Made by a program: the position numbers and the translations under genes. This document shows, piece by piece, positions 24,501-39,500 of a stretch of DNA of 64,000 bases (positions within the stretch are counted from its first letter, which is position 1; each line of letters begins with the position of its first letter). Under the pieces are notes generated by a model. The model saw only the letters and a program-made list of their open reading frames with translations, did not search any database and was not told the origin of the DNA. The stretch spans positions 19,054,303-19,118,302 of the forward strand of contig NC_092581.1 in NCBI RefSeq assembly GCF_037975245.1, given 5' to 3'. The DNA is from Apostichopus japonicus. Taxonomy: Eukaryota; Echinodermata; Holothuroidea; Aspidochirotida; Stichopodidae.

Positions 24501-27500
24501 GACCAGAGGTGAATATTTCTTGCGCATCAGCAACGTCACCGTGGAGGATGCCGGTAAATACCAATGTTCGTGTGGATCTGTCAGTAAGAGGATGGAACTT
24601 AAAGTGGTGCAGCCACCATTGAGTGGTTACCCACAATGCACCATTGAAGGCGGAATGACTACCATCTTTGCAGGTGATCTCATATCATTAACCTGTGTCA
24701 GTAAAGGAGGAATGCCACCAGCGTCCCTTACGTGGTATCATAATGGTGTAGCTTCCGATAACATGGTACATCATGGCAACAATATGGTGCAGGTTAGGTA
24801 TGTCACATACGCAGCACCTCTGCATCAGAACAGCTTGTTTGTATGCACAGCAGAGAGTCCAGCCTTGGCGGAACGGAGAAACTGCACCATCGGACCCCTG
24901 ACCATTCTGTCACCGTTAGCCATGGTGTCGTCTCTCGAAAGTGGTGAACCGATGGGTATGGCTGAAAACTATGCCGTGATGGATGCTGACGAGATGGAGG
25001 GTAACCAGGGTAGTATCAGCTTCACATGCGGACTCAAACCAAATTTTACGTCCGATGCCGTCCAAAATACCACCTGGTTCGTTAACGGTGAAGTCGTAAT
25101 CAAGGATACCAAAGATTTTGGCGTCACCGACCGAGGACAGACTTTATATCTGAAGGAGGATAGTCTGATGAAAGGGGAAGTAGAGGTCAGTTGTCAGGTC
25201 AATGTGGATGGGAGGTCCCTCGGAAATATCACCAGACTGGTAGAAATAACTGGTCCAACTGTAAACGACTTGGGTAACACTGGTGGGAAAGGCCGTCCGG
25301 ATCGACCGATCATCTATGAAACCAACGACGACACGCCAAATGTCATTGATATTCGTCCCTTGATACTTCTGAACGCTTGTATCATCCTCATCATGCTGTT
25401 GCTGATATTGGTGGCGGTATACTCCCCTAAAGTTTGTAACTGTAGGTCGCCAGTTTACCAGCACCCCAAACCCAGCAAACCCGTAAAGCAGTCGTCCCGT
25501 CGCCACGCCGACTCTCGAATAACTGAACTTCACTTCGTCCAATCAGAGCAGTGCCAGAATGGAGTGGCTCATTGTGAAGGATCTCATTTCTATGAAACTC
25601 CCAATAGTCCTAACCAAGTAAGTCTCACATCTGGCAACAATGCCCCTCCCCTTCCTCCAACCCACGTACATTCATCTCAAGAGATGCAGGCCACCTTCCA
25701 CGTGGTGGTCCACTCCAGGAACGGTGGGCCCATGTCCCAGACGACCAATCACCACGTGACCAACGAGACGCCTGCTCCGCAGATAGCCACCGTGACACCT
25801 GTGAATTCTTCTAACACATCCAATAATAACTCCGGGTCTGTCTGCTGTGTGTACGCCCCGGTCCGTAAAAAGTCAAAAGGTAACGTGTACACCCAAGACA
25901 AGGCGAACCTACAATCCCATTACCAAAGGGTCACCGGACCCCCTAGAGTAGCGGAGCACTTGCTCCATCCCTCGCTACCGGCAGCTAACCTTCATGAGAA
26001 CCCTCTGTGCAACGGACAAATTCAGGAGAATGATTTCCATTCACTGACGACCTCCCCCTGTTCGACGCTACCCTCAAACTCTAAATTAGCGCCTTCGAGC
26101 CCTATGCCGATGGCCTACAGCAGGACCCTTCCTCCCACACCTCTGGAATGTAAAGAGGATCTGAAGGGGAGCGTTTCTTGTGGTGATGTTTCCGAGGACG
26201 ATTTAGACAGTATCTATGCAAACATAGCCAGTCTGGAGGACATCTTTAAGCAAACAAGCATTTAAGACCGCTACACTATATGACAGTGAGCAGTATTACA
26301 CAGGAGTTATACAGTATGATAACATTACATTCATAGAGGAGCAAAACTGTTGTCTAAATATTAACTGTGTCCTGAACTCCTTCAGGCTCGTACTGCCAAG
26401 AGGAACTTAATCATACTAATAGCAATGGAAGCATCCTGGCTGAATTGACGGTAATGTTTAACGACATCTTTCACAGCTGTGCACAGGAAATAATATACTG
26501 GAAACCTAAATTATATTTCCAGATTTGAAAGAGGTTAAAAAGTCGTCCTTGGTGTTTGATAGACAGGGAGGGGGGGGGGCAGAATTAACTCAAAATTATA
26601 GATCTCTAGGAAAACAGTATCAGTTGCCAGCCTATTGCAACATTGCTATATATATATAGTACAATTGTTTATATACATTTTTGGACTTTGGTGTTGTGAA
26701 CTAATGGTTGGCAGAGGTCAAGGTTTCGAATTACGAACAAACTCCATTTGTGATATCACCAAACTGGGATAAACAGTAAGCAAAGTTAATTTTCAATTAA
26801 AAGTTACAGCAAAGTATTTTCTGCAGAAGAAAAAGTAATGAAGTCTGTCTTTCTTTTCAGTAAATTCCATTGATTGATTGCATACAGTATTTCAAAATTA
26901 GCTTCAGAAAATGTTGCAAAGTTTTCAAAATCACCATTTTTGGAGATAGCATGGGAACTGATATCTGATAGGGAGCTACTTTTCAACCTCCACTCACCCC
27001 CCCCCCCCCAAAAAAAAATCCCACTAAGACCCAAATAGGAAACAAGGAATTTGGAGGGTTTTAATCTAATCACATTAATAAAACTATCTGCGAGGAAAAA
27101 CACCCTCTGCAAGGATGTGCTCAGGAATATTTGAGTGTCGGGCAGATTTGTGTGGTATTGTGATCCACGTCCTGGAGGAGGGGTCTCAGGGTGCGGGTTC
27201 CCCTCCCCACTGGAAAGTTTTTGCAAATGAAGTATGCTTTAGATACCAAATGGTACTTTCTATCTTTTTCCTATTCTGGCGCTAACTTCTGACGAGTATT
27301 CACCCATATTTTGGTAACGGTAAAAGTTGTTAACTTAATCATTAAAAGTAGTGCTGGGTGGAAATGTTTAAAATACTGTTTGTGCTGGGCGACATTCAGA
27401 AATGCTGGGCGCAGCCACCTGCCGCCGCCTAGCATGAGCACAATTGATATCTAATTAGGAGCTACTTTTCGACCTCCCCCCCCCAAAGGGATACAAAGGG

Positions 27501-30500
27501 GTTGAAAGGGTTTCAATCTGATCACTTAAATAAAAATAAAAATGTACAAAACGTATAATCAGTCAGCCATGTTCTGGCATATTTTGTAAAATTACTGTCA
27601 TTTCGTCTTGGTGGTGCATGATTATTTCTCATCTCCACATTAGGAAAAGTGTATTCACTTAATTTATTACCATTTTAGAAATTCTAATTTAAAGCAAAAA
27701 ATTGAAATTTAAAGTTGATAAATTAATGCATTAGTTTCATTTCATCACCAAAGATAAAACTTACGAAACCATGTAGAACCGGAGGGGTGTGGACATAGAG
27801 GGTGCACTGTGTTTAAAGGTTACCAGTTCAGTCTAGGCATGGTAGAAGTAAATTATGAAACCGTTGAGAACCAAAATATGATGCCAAATATAAACTAATA
27901 CAATAACAAGTGCATGAACAAGCATATTAAGGGTGTCTCATCTTGATGGGAAAGTTGTCAATTATCTGGTAATCCTGGTACAATGATATGTCTGCTATTT
28001 AAAGGTCATTACTATTGCCCTCAAATAGGCTAGAAACTTTGTCAAATAGTGGTCACATATTTACAAACATTTAAAACCAGCATTTCTATTACTGACTTTA
28101 TGGCATTTTCTCTCACTCAGAAATCTCACTGCTCTTAATTCTCGTTTGGCAGATACTGTACATTCACAAAGTTTTTAAAGTTGATATTTTTGCCACACAA
28201 AAGGCCATACATGTATGACTTGAAAATCAAGAAAACTTTCCAGCAATTCTTTTTTCGAGCAATCAAGTCAGCCATCAGACTGATCAGAATATTCATGTTA
28301 ATTTAAATACTTTTCATAACATCCATGAAAGAGTTTAGCAAGTTTTGGCATACTAAAGGTTTCTGGGTAATACTAGTAATGACCTTTTCAAAGTGTTATA
28401 AAGTAGGCCCTCTATGTTAGCCAACAAATAAGGTTTGTGTTCGGGTTTGGGTGTGAAATGACTGTCTCAAAATCACAAATTAAGACAATAGTGTTATTAA
28501 AGTTATTAAATGTTATTTATTTTTTCTCAAGTTTATTTCCACGGCATGAGAGTAAAGAGATGGTGTACAATGATGCATTAAAATCAGTGTTCTGAATTGA
28601 TTGGAGGTGGGAGGGTGGTGAGGAGGGGTGATGAGGAGGGATGGTGAGGAACTTCCTTCATCTGTGTCGGGACCCTTCTCAGGGTTATTTTAAGACTTAA
28701 TTATTATTATCGTAGGATTTATGGCAAGTTGGCAACATTTATTTTGATATGTTGCGTTGAGGTTTAAGCTGGCAGAATATAGAAGAGAGTTCAGGCAATA
28801 AACTTGAGATCAACTCCATTGCTTATTTTCATTCATTAAGCCCTCTCTGGTGAAGATATCTAAAAGTAATTGTAATTTTATTTTGAGTAATTAATACTCC
28901 ATAAGTTTGGAAAAAAGTCCAGACCCAAACTCAAAAGATACTTTTACAGGTTGTATCTCAAGACATCACTGACGAAAGACACACACATCATCCAAAGTTA
29001 TCATCTTTTGCAACTGATACAGGGATCGTTGTGATGAATAATTAATAATAATTAATAATTACCCCAAACGCCTTCAAAATAATCATGACCCATTTTGGAG
29101 ATATCTTAATTTGTATCTTGTTGTGAGCTTTCGTTTAGTAAATCTGTTATGTCATAAAATGTCATAAAATTGAAAAACATTTAGCTCAGAGGTGGTGACA
29201 TCTTTAGACTTGACCAAGCCTTCATCTTTGTGTGTGAGGGTACATCAAAATCTGTGATATCTCTAAAATAAGTTTTTTTTTTTTTAAATGCCCCCAAAAA
29301 ATGGAATAAAAGATTTTTCTTCGCTATTCAGGGAAGTTGTTTATCAAAGTTATCTACATCACACAGATCAATACAGATGGCTGGGGTTTGTGTCTTCTGA
29401 GAGGCAATTATAAATCTATTGTTAAAAGATAAATTTATTACATATCTGATATTACTAATAATTAGATGGGTTCATTAGATTTGGCAGGGGGTGGGGGGGA
29501 GGAGGGCAGATAGGGGTTTCAAATCATTGGCTGGAATTTTATTTCAAGACAACTTATGATTACAGTTTATATGTTAACTTGCGGTATGCTGAGATATGTT
29601 TTAACCAGTTGATCATTTGAAATGTTTTTTTTTTCTGTTTTTTCTATTATTTGGTACTAAAAACATTGTATTCATGCACTTTCTATGAGATTAATTCATC
29701 AAATCTGTAATAAAACAAAGCTGTATAATTAAGTCAGTAATTAATAAAGTTAATTGGCAAGAAATTCAATTCTTTTCAAGTATTTGTTTCCTTTTTCCTT
29801 TTACAATTTATTTCAAATTCATTGCAACCAACAAACATTAACCGATAAGAATTTCCGTGATTGGGGGTAGAAAAGGGGTGGGGGGTGGGGGGTGGGGGGT
29901 TCAAGGCTATGGAAATTGTAAGTAGTTCAATACAAGATCCTCCTTTAGAGTTTGTTAATTAAACAATTTACTTGACAGTAAGAATATGGAATTCTTCGTC
30001 TGTAAACAAGAAAAACAAGCAATTCAAATACTGAAGGAAATTTGTGAATTTTTGAAGAGTACATTGAAAAGCTAAGCCAATGAGCTGCATTATTGTAAAT
30101 GTCGCGAGATGATGAGCAAGGAATTACCAGACGAATATTGAGATTCTGCCCGAATGCGGCATTTTGACTTTCGTTGTTACATGTACTTGAATGATTTGAT
30201 CGTGCTACAGCCCAATATTTAACAATGTACGTTAGTTTGAAAATTAGCTTGGGTGGTGAAGTTTCCAGGAAAATGAGTGAGGTTAAAACTGACTGTTGAA
30301 TTTTATAACTTTTATTTTATCATCTGATCGATATTATTGGAACGTAGGAGAGCAGGGTGACAAAAGGCCTATAAACAAATCCAATCAATAGTTATGTGCT
30401 CAGCAATTCATTACCACTTCGTTAGAGAAAAATCCAAAATCCATGCATCTGTCCATTTGATAAATAAAAACTTTCAATAAAGGGGTTACCTGTCCTGTAG

Positions 30501-33500
30501 GTTTTGCAAGACTGCTGTAAAAATACTTAAAACTGCTTTTAAAATTACATACAACAAACAATACCTCAGTTATTGGAGCGTGAAACTGTCAACCCCCTCC
30601 CCCTTTAAAGTTCTTTATCTTGCACACTGGTAGAGATCTTAGATTGGTTGTTTTCATACTTTAATCTTTCTCCTTCCATAAATCAATACAACCATTTCCC
30701 TCCAGTTTAGAACTTCCCCTCTTTGTGTCCAAGCTTCTGGCAGTTCAAAGGTCATATTTTATGCTTGTTTTAATTGTCATCCATGGAGGTGAGACAACTT
30801 CCTCTGGACAGATATTTTTCTCCAGGGAAATATTTTGACTGAGTTACTTCCACCAATTTAGTTAGCAAACATTATTTCTGTCAAGTTGTGACTAATGATG
30901 TCATCCTGGTGATTTTAAGTGCAACAAGTAATAAAGGGGATGGTGCAAAACAATTATTTTGCTGGGGGGGGGGGGTAGGGGAGGGGCTTAGGATGTGATT
31001 CTATAAGGGAAGAAACACTGTCCCTAGGGAATAGTTCAGTAAAATAGAGGGGGCATAGATGCAAAATGATGTTTACAGGTAAGGAATTTATAGCCAATGT
31101 TCAAAGAATTTTCAATGTTCAATTTAGATTGAACTGCATAATATACATCCTTATTACTGTATTTATGTAGGAATGTTTTTAATATTCTATCTGTCAGTGT
31201 GGAGGGGGAGGGGGGGGGGGTAGTTGGGGACACAAAGTAAACTTTTAGTAATCCACATTGATGTGCTGTATTCATTAGCTGGAACTCCGTTTGAGTTTGA
31301 ATATGAAATTTCAGCCAGAAAAAAATGGCTGCAGTCTACCAAAGTTATTCAAACAGACACAGCTTAGATGCAATACTACTGAAAGCTAAGGAAATTGGTC
31401 TCTTCTTTCTCTTTGGTCCAAGCTTCCTAACTAATGAAATGGGGAGCAATTCACAATCTTTGGGACATAATTTATACAGACTTTTGTATTGTCTTTGGTG
31501 TTGTTGTTTCTATACAAACCATGCTTGTTTGCAACTCACTTCCGAATATGTTTCGTTTTTCTAACATTGGGTAATACTACATGTTCTGCATCTCAAGGGC
31601 CTTGTTTTTAACACAATGGATTTCACTAACACAAACACTTCCTTAACAATTCTCTTCGATCAACAACCAAAAAACCCAACTGTTTAAACTTGCCAAGGTA
31701 AACCACCAATACTTCAAACTATTTCATACAAACATTGCAGAGAACACAACAGCAGGAAGAAAAAATACCACAAAACAATTAGCAATGAAAAAAGAAAAGA
31801 AAAATAACTGTAGGAAGTGAGGTTAAATACCACCTGCAAGCCACCAAAACTGGCAGCTGTCTTGAAGCTAGCAGAAGTTACAACCTAATAAACAAACCAC
31901 TAATTTGTTTTGTTCACAATTACAACAAGTGTGGTTGTTTAAATGTTTCCTTTGTCCAGGTTTGATAGCAAGTAGCTGATAAGTGTGACTCTAGCTGGAA
32001 ATCCAACCATTGAGTAAATAAATCTCTCCACTAGATTCTCGCCCCAACTTTTTTATTGATTTCCAACAGTCTTTATCTATGTGTCTTCATCCTGGAAACT
32101 CAGGAAGACTTGGTGACGGAAATTCTTGGCCTTAAGAATTCAGATGAAATGAAAATAAATGTTGATAACTTTCTTTAAGTAAGGGAACAACCAGGTTAAA
32201 TAAATCTTGTGTAATCTTAAATCAGAGACCTGTATGATATTTGACTTCTTTTTTGCAAATATTTTCTATCAAGGCAATACAGGCCTGTTAATTGTTACAA
32301 AGTTGTACAGGAGGTTTACAGCAGAGAGTCAAGAAGCAGAAAAAGTGTTAAACATCACCAGATATAAAAATTCTTTTTGTACAGTTCACTTTTGAGACAT
32401 TATGCTGTCCGTTTCACATCATTTAACCAGTTTTCATTGCCAACTTGTTTTGTATGAAAAAGATCCATCAAGATTTATCATCATTTGACAGCAGGACATT
32501 TCCAACCCCTCCCCCACACCCCCCCCACCAGCTTTGGTAGCTAAAAATTAATTACATTCCTAATAAAAGGCAAGTGTTGCCACTTTCACTACCTATTTAC
32601 AGCATTTCCATCATCTAACCAATTTCGACAGCAATTAGTGGACTTCAAATTTCCAATTACTTCTGAAATGTCACCACCATATAATGTTCTAAATTCTGGA
32701 AGATGTCATTGGTTAACATTGTATAACCACTTTCACCACACATTTAACAACATCTTTCAGCTCTATTAAATTCTTTTGTAGCTACTACAGTTTTGTTCAA
32801 TTTGAATTTCCAATTACTGAAAGGTATATCATTATCTTTTAAAGCAAGACCTGGACAGATGTCAGGTTATTAAAACTAGAAGTTAGCAAACCACTTTAAC
32901 CTAGTTGACCTCCAAGTGAATTGGGAAACAAAGGGATGTCTTTGTCAAACAACAACTAGGTACACCCTCTTCCTTTATGTCTCAGTCATAACTTCAGTGG
33001 CATTGAACTCAAAAGTCCAACGCTGTCCATAAATCTTTCTATTTCATCATTTCTCTCTCAAGAAGGAATTTCTGTGTGTGCAGCTGGATTCTGGGAGGGT
33101 AAGGATATTCAGGTAAAAAAAACTTTGGTTTTAACCTTGGAAGATGATATTTGGTTTTTTTTTTTTTTCATGGCCAAGAAGAGATTATCTCAAGTTATCA
33201 TAATTAGCAATGTTATCTCATGGAGGCATTAATCTGAAAATATTCCAAATTTATCCCAATGCAGTTGATGTGGATGGAAATAAAACAAAATCTATTTGGG
33301 AGCAAGAAAGATGCAAAAGTACAATTTGAACAAAGTTGTCTACTTCAACTGGAAAAGTTATGTATCAGTTCAGAATTGCTGTGAACAGATTACACAGAAC
33401 ATAATTACATTAATGTACCACACCTATCTGAAAAAGTAAAGAACACATTTCAATGTTCTCATAGTTGGAGGTTAAGTGAAGTACATTTACATTCATTTTA

Positions 33501-36500
33501 TATCAGTCCTTTCGTTTTGTATTTACACCCTCCCCCCCCCCCCCCCCAATTCAGGGAACTATTATCCCGAACAACTCCATTTCAGGATCAATGCTTGTTT
33601 TTGTCAGCTGAAAGTCTGAAACCATAGCCTTTACATATGATGTAGATAATGTAGTGTCAGAACATAACTTGGGAGTTTGATTGATTAGCAAGGTTTAAGT
33701 CATTCAGATCTGCTACTTACAATATTGATACAGGCCTAAGGCTTGCTAAAGTGGTCAAATTATGCAGAAAATATGTATATTGAAGTAAGCCAATTTAACA
33801 GAAATAACTTTTGGAAAGACACTAATAAAAAATATATTTGACGAAAACTTTCAATACAGTCTGACAGAATTAATCGAGTAAACAATGACTTTTTGTAGGA
33901 ATTAAGACAAGAGACAGGAAGTGGTATATATGCCTCTTCAATGCTGAATAAAAGTTTCTCGCTTCCAAACTTCCAAGCTGAGAGCAAGGTAAAAGGATCC
34001 CCAAGAAACCCAACAGCTTATCATATTTCTAGGGTAGGTTAAGCCAGGGAAACAACTCCCCCCCCCTTATTAGTAAATTCAATACTTTGTGGAAACAGTA
34101 CATCATTTGCTTCAGTTAACGTACTCATTGAACAATGGGTTCCCGTGAAGTGGTTAATTACTTGATCCTTGTTCTCAGCAGAAGCTGTAAAATAAACCTA
34201 CTTAATGTGGTGTCTCATCTCTCATTTCTCAGCAATCCTGAGCCTTTTGTTTATTTCAAATTACATCAAATTTCCAGAGGGAATCTGTGATTGACTGATG
34301 GCTTGCAAAGTTTTCAGGACATGTTCCAAGAAAGTTTATAAAGGTGTTTTCACATTAATGGTGTTCTCCAGTGTTCACAGTGGAAAAAACAATGTGGGGT
34401 TCTACTTAGTGACATTAATACTTTTTTTTACTATATTAACCCAGCCACAGAAGGATTATGTAACTTTGTCAAGATTAAGAACTGTCAGTGCATATCTCCA
34501 TGGTGACAAAGTTACATACTTCATGTTAATTTGTGTTCAACATCCTGGTGAAGTGGTGATTAAGTGATCATAATTTCAGAAACAAAACAGAGGTACTGTA
34601 GATGTGCAAACATTGGTCACACAAAATTGTCTGCACTTTTGATGAGTCTTAAAGGTAGTCAGTATGGGCCCCAAATTAAAGCATGTTATAATTGCTAGAA
34701 GTTTTCAAAAAGTACTTTCCTTGAGGTCTTTACTTTCCAAATTGTATTCAGACATTTTTAAGAAACACACTGACAAGATGACTGAATGTCCCAGTGAGGA
34801 AAATTTTCTCCAAGGTTGTACTATAAACAGTTTAAGAATTTTGACCAAAGGTGACCATATTTGAATATCTAGCATATTTGGGACCCATACAGCATACCCC
34901 TAAATCTAAACATCACCCTGGGTGGACTCCTCCCTACCTTAACAATGAAAACTCAACAAAAAAACTCTCAATCTGTAACCTTGCATGTCAGTGAGAGGAA
35001 GCAAACAGCATACTGGCCCTAGAGGATTGAAAAACCCTAAACTACCGGTTTGGGTATTAAGGTATGACAAGTTACTTGTAAATCTCTCTCTTAGACCCAC
35101 AATTAGATCCTACCTAGCCTTGTTGTATGAAAGGTTAAAGTAGATCAGAAAGCATACAGTATATAATGTAGATAGGTCAGGAGGTCTGAGAGGAATGAAA
35201 GAAATCTGAAATTTTTAGCCCCTTCATCTAGTTGTCTCCATTCCGTTATCCCCTTCTCCTATCCTTCTCAAATGTCACATGCCCCCTCCCACATCTCATC
35301 CAGGATGATTACAACGTCCATTCCAAGATCTGACCGCTCTAATTCTCTTCAAGGGTTTGTAAAGTTGTGTCACAAAATAAGGAATTTAATTCCGTCCTGG
35401 TCTATGGGAACAACGATTTAAACTTTTCTTTTCTCTTTGGTTTTATTATCAGTACTTTTCATGAGGATCTTGTTACATAACACTTTGCAGTTTTATCTGT
35501 TTTTGTCAAAAGCTTTTCATAATTTAGTTAAGATTATTTCTTCTGTAAAACTGATGAACTCCAAATGTGAGGAAAGGATACAGTCCTGGTAAAACTTGAA
35601 TGTTCATTGGACTAAACAGCTGTTATGTAAATAATATTAAGTTACCATAACAAACATCACCCGAAAAAAAAAAAATTCAACGCTGTGAAGAAAAGAAAAG
35701 ATTGCTTAAAGTCACATTACAATAACAAACATCATTGAAATGTAAATATTAACGACATTATAAAAAAAAAACATGTTATGGCAGACGGTACATACATTTT
35801 TATTGCCTGAAAAGGAAACTGATTGAGTTTATTGCTTGCTTCCTAAACATGTGGCTGTCATAGCCTAAGGAATTAGGCTTCGTCTTATCCACTGGACCAG
35901 TTTCCAATTGATTCATACTTTGTTGCACATGGTTTAATTTCCTCTTTATAAAAGTAATAACTTCAACCTTTTAAAAAAAAATTGCAAAATTTAAAAAGTC
36001 GCAAGAAAGCGAGGAAAGGTCCTCCGTTTTACACCAAAATAAATAAGAAACTCAACTCAACTCATGGTCAAAAATGCGGTTCAAACATATCAAAAGCATT
36101 TCCTCTATATACACGTGGCAGTCATAACCAGAGGAACTCTGCTTGCATGGTCCAGCACATGCTGGACTTCCACTGGCATTACACCTGGCTGGACACCATG
36201 GATCTGTTAATCTGTTTCCTCTGGACAGGAATAAATGATTTCAAAATGAATTTTTGTCTGTATTTCATTTCATTAAAAACAAATTTGAGTAGCCCTGGTC
36301 TATAACAAGAGACTTTATAATCAACATTTTCACTAACATCATTTGCACAATTCTGAAAAAAAAGGCAGAATTCACAATTACCTGTATTAATAATCCACAG
36401 GGATTGTATATTGAGATAAAGATTGCAGATAATCCCTTTCCAACCCCTCTTCCCCATCCCCATTCCCTCGTCCTGTCACAGCCCTCTCCCTTCCCCCATT

Positions 36501-39500
36501 AGTGTTGCTTTGGTAGTATTAAATAAGACTTGAGCATGATTTGGTTGAGTAAAAAAAAACTCTGAACAGGATTTTGCTTGTGACTTTTACCAACAATTTT
36601 GAAATAATCCAGAAAGGTGTAGGAACCTTGAAAGGAACTTTAACTTTGTTAGTATTTTTGAACACACACATTTGGGGACAAATGGCCTCTCAGATAATGG
36701 GTCAGTCTTGTGGTCACCTACCTGAGGTTGACCATATCCTATCCATGCATTGTTCCTGGATTTATAGCAGCCGCTCTATTGCAGACAAGGTCTTCCGGAA
36801 CAGGATTATCTGGGTGTTAGCCAGAGCTGTCTAATCTCACACTTAAATCCTTCAATAGGGGTAATGAAGCACCTCTAATTATTGCGATGACATGATCCAT
36901 AACTCCGCTTGTTGCCAGATGCATTGTTAACATTTACACCAAATTTTAAAATTTGTGTTTCGAAATGCTAATGATTTTGACTTAAATATGCAGAAAATTT
37001 CCACTGATATTGTTAACAAAGTGACCTTAGGCCACAGTAAAAATTCAACAAATGTTAATAAGAACAGGCTTCTTGATAATGTTCGGCAATTTTACCCAAC
37101 CTATTGATTAAATGCCTAGACAACATCGCAACTAGCCAAGCTAAGTCACCATCTAAGATTATTTCTTCACCAAATGAAGGTTAAATATCAATTAATGACT
37201 GATTTTATTCATTCGTTTCTCAACAAAATTTCGTCACACAGAAACTTAACATATCTGTATTTGATTACCTGTACATTTCTAAAAGGAAAAATTCCAAAAT
37301 TTTTGCATCTTTTCGTTCATTTTTGGATGTGAAACCTGATTAGTTCAATTAAGGAATACACTTATGAAATGCAGACAGACAAAGACCATTTGGGACAAAT
37401 TGTCCTCCCAGATACTGGGTCAGACTTGAGGTTAACCAATGGAATCCAATGATCTTTTGTATATATGATGGGTTCATCCGCTGAGATGGAGGGATAGAAG
37501 AGGCGAGGAGAACAGAGAGAGGTAATCAACACCTCCCCCCCCCGCCCTCACGACTATAAGAATCAGTCAATAAAATAACTCTGACTCCCAGTGAAAGTAA
37601 ATGACAGATTTTACAAGACACACTATTCCTCGGTATACCACAGAGGCACTCAGGAATGAAATTTACTTTGGCCCAAATAAGATATTTCTTGAAAAGGAAC
37701 CATTTGTGGGAAGTTTCATGTCAAATAAAATTGAGAGATATGAATGGAAGGTGAAAATGCATCACCAACCACATTTTTAAACACAGCGCAAAATATTGCA
37801 TCCCATGCAGCCTGCCTGCAGCAGGATGCTGTAGCTCGGCTGCAGGATGCTGCAGCCCTCTCAGCATCCTACTTTGACACAGTACCTTAAAGGGTGTGAA
37901 GACTTGCGCACGAATAAACGTCTCATGCGGGTAATCTGACCTAGTTTTGAATGAGGTGTTAGTCTTAGATACCACCATCGATCCCAGAAAATACACACAC
38001 AGCTTGCTACCATCGGTAATTAGACACTAGTGTACAGTTAATACATACAGCTATGGTCAATACCCACAACACAGTGTACATAGCAGCGATGGACATCTCA
38101 TGTCTAGATAAGACATAACAAGGTTTGCATTTTGTAGCGACAAGAAGAAAACTTCACTTGCCAGCAACTGAAAGTTCACTTTTTCAGAGCACGGCACGCG
38201 GTTTGGGACGAGTCTTCACTGCCTTTAAGCAATATACCCTTGTAAATAGCACACAGCAACAATTTGATCAGAACACAAAGTGTCTAAATCTGTGAATCAA
38301 CCAGTTTATGACCAGCCTTGGTATTTATCTAACAAGTTTTGGTATATATATATATATAGCAAGCCTTTCTGAATAGTTGGAGTGCTCACTGGTTTAGATG
38401 GTATGATTCAAACTTTTAAGCAAACTTTGTCATGCAAAGAGGCTAATCTTGGAGTTATTTTTACAACGTCAAGTCCAGCTCAAACAAGATGCATCCTTGT
38501 TGAATCTCAAAGTTTTATTTCACTCCCATGGTGACAATATTTCCATCCCGTGACTACAGTGCTAGTTTAGTAATATACAACATTAAATCAATCATATGAT
38601 ATTTGATCTTTATGCTAAACTTTAATAATTCATTCACAGTAGGATATTTGGCTAAACTTTATCCCATGCCTTCCTTCCCAAATCCTTACAATAAACATGG
38701 GAGGAATTTGCTGGATAAATATGAGTATTTGTATCAGGCAGTAAATATCCACCTCACCTCACACTGAAGGGGTTAAGCCTGCCTGAGATTTGTTAAGTGA
38801 AAGAAAAACAGAAAATGTGGGAGGTTGCAGCTAATAGCTACAGGCAGGATGAAAAGGTTATTAAAAGTCAACAAAAAAACCCCCAGAGTTCTAAACATTA
38901 ATGTAAATATGAAAGAAATTTATTTTATGACTAAATGACACCCTTTCATACAAAAATATTTTCATATCTCTTCCCTTGCTCTATTACCCAGTTTATTTCA
39001 ATCATAAGTAATACAGGAACCCCACCAACCTATAGACTTACTAAGCGACCGATCAGCCGACCGACAATCCTTGGACTGTACAAGTCGTGTAGCTGCTTAT
39101 ATAGCAGTCCCAAATGCATAATTCTCGGCCAAAAGAGTTTCAATATCCACCCAAGCGTGCATGTAAATGACACTCGCTTGTGGTCGTTTGACAGAGGAAG
39201 TGCTAATTCCAAATAATTTTCCTAGGATCTGCTACGATTTCCTCTGACACAATTACGAAGATGAAAGTGAACAGATAGAAAACCATGAAAAATAAATTGA
39301 TCTTTAATTGTGTTTGTATTATATGTGGATACAGTCAGTAGTGGTTAGACAGAGGCTGTGATGAGCAGACTACATTTATATACACATAGCTCAGTACAAT
39401 GAAGTTAATGAATGCTCTTGTATCACAGGATGTGTCATGTGTAACATACGAGGGCAAATCTTTTAAGGAGTTTTTCGAGCTGTTCGCAGACAACAGGGCC

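Noticed and set aside
25144-25542. Minus-strand frame of 132 codons opposite the Ig receptor
   Set aside because: It is a shadow of the well-supported receptor frame on the other strand.
26804-27226. 140-codon minus-strand frame
   Set aside because: Contains G/C runs read as proline or glycine and no recognisable domain; it is not in phase with any XPO4 exon.
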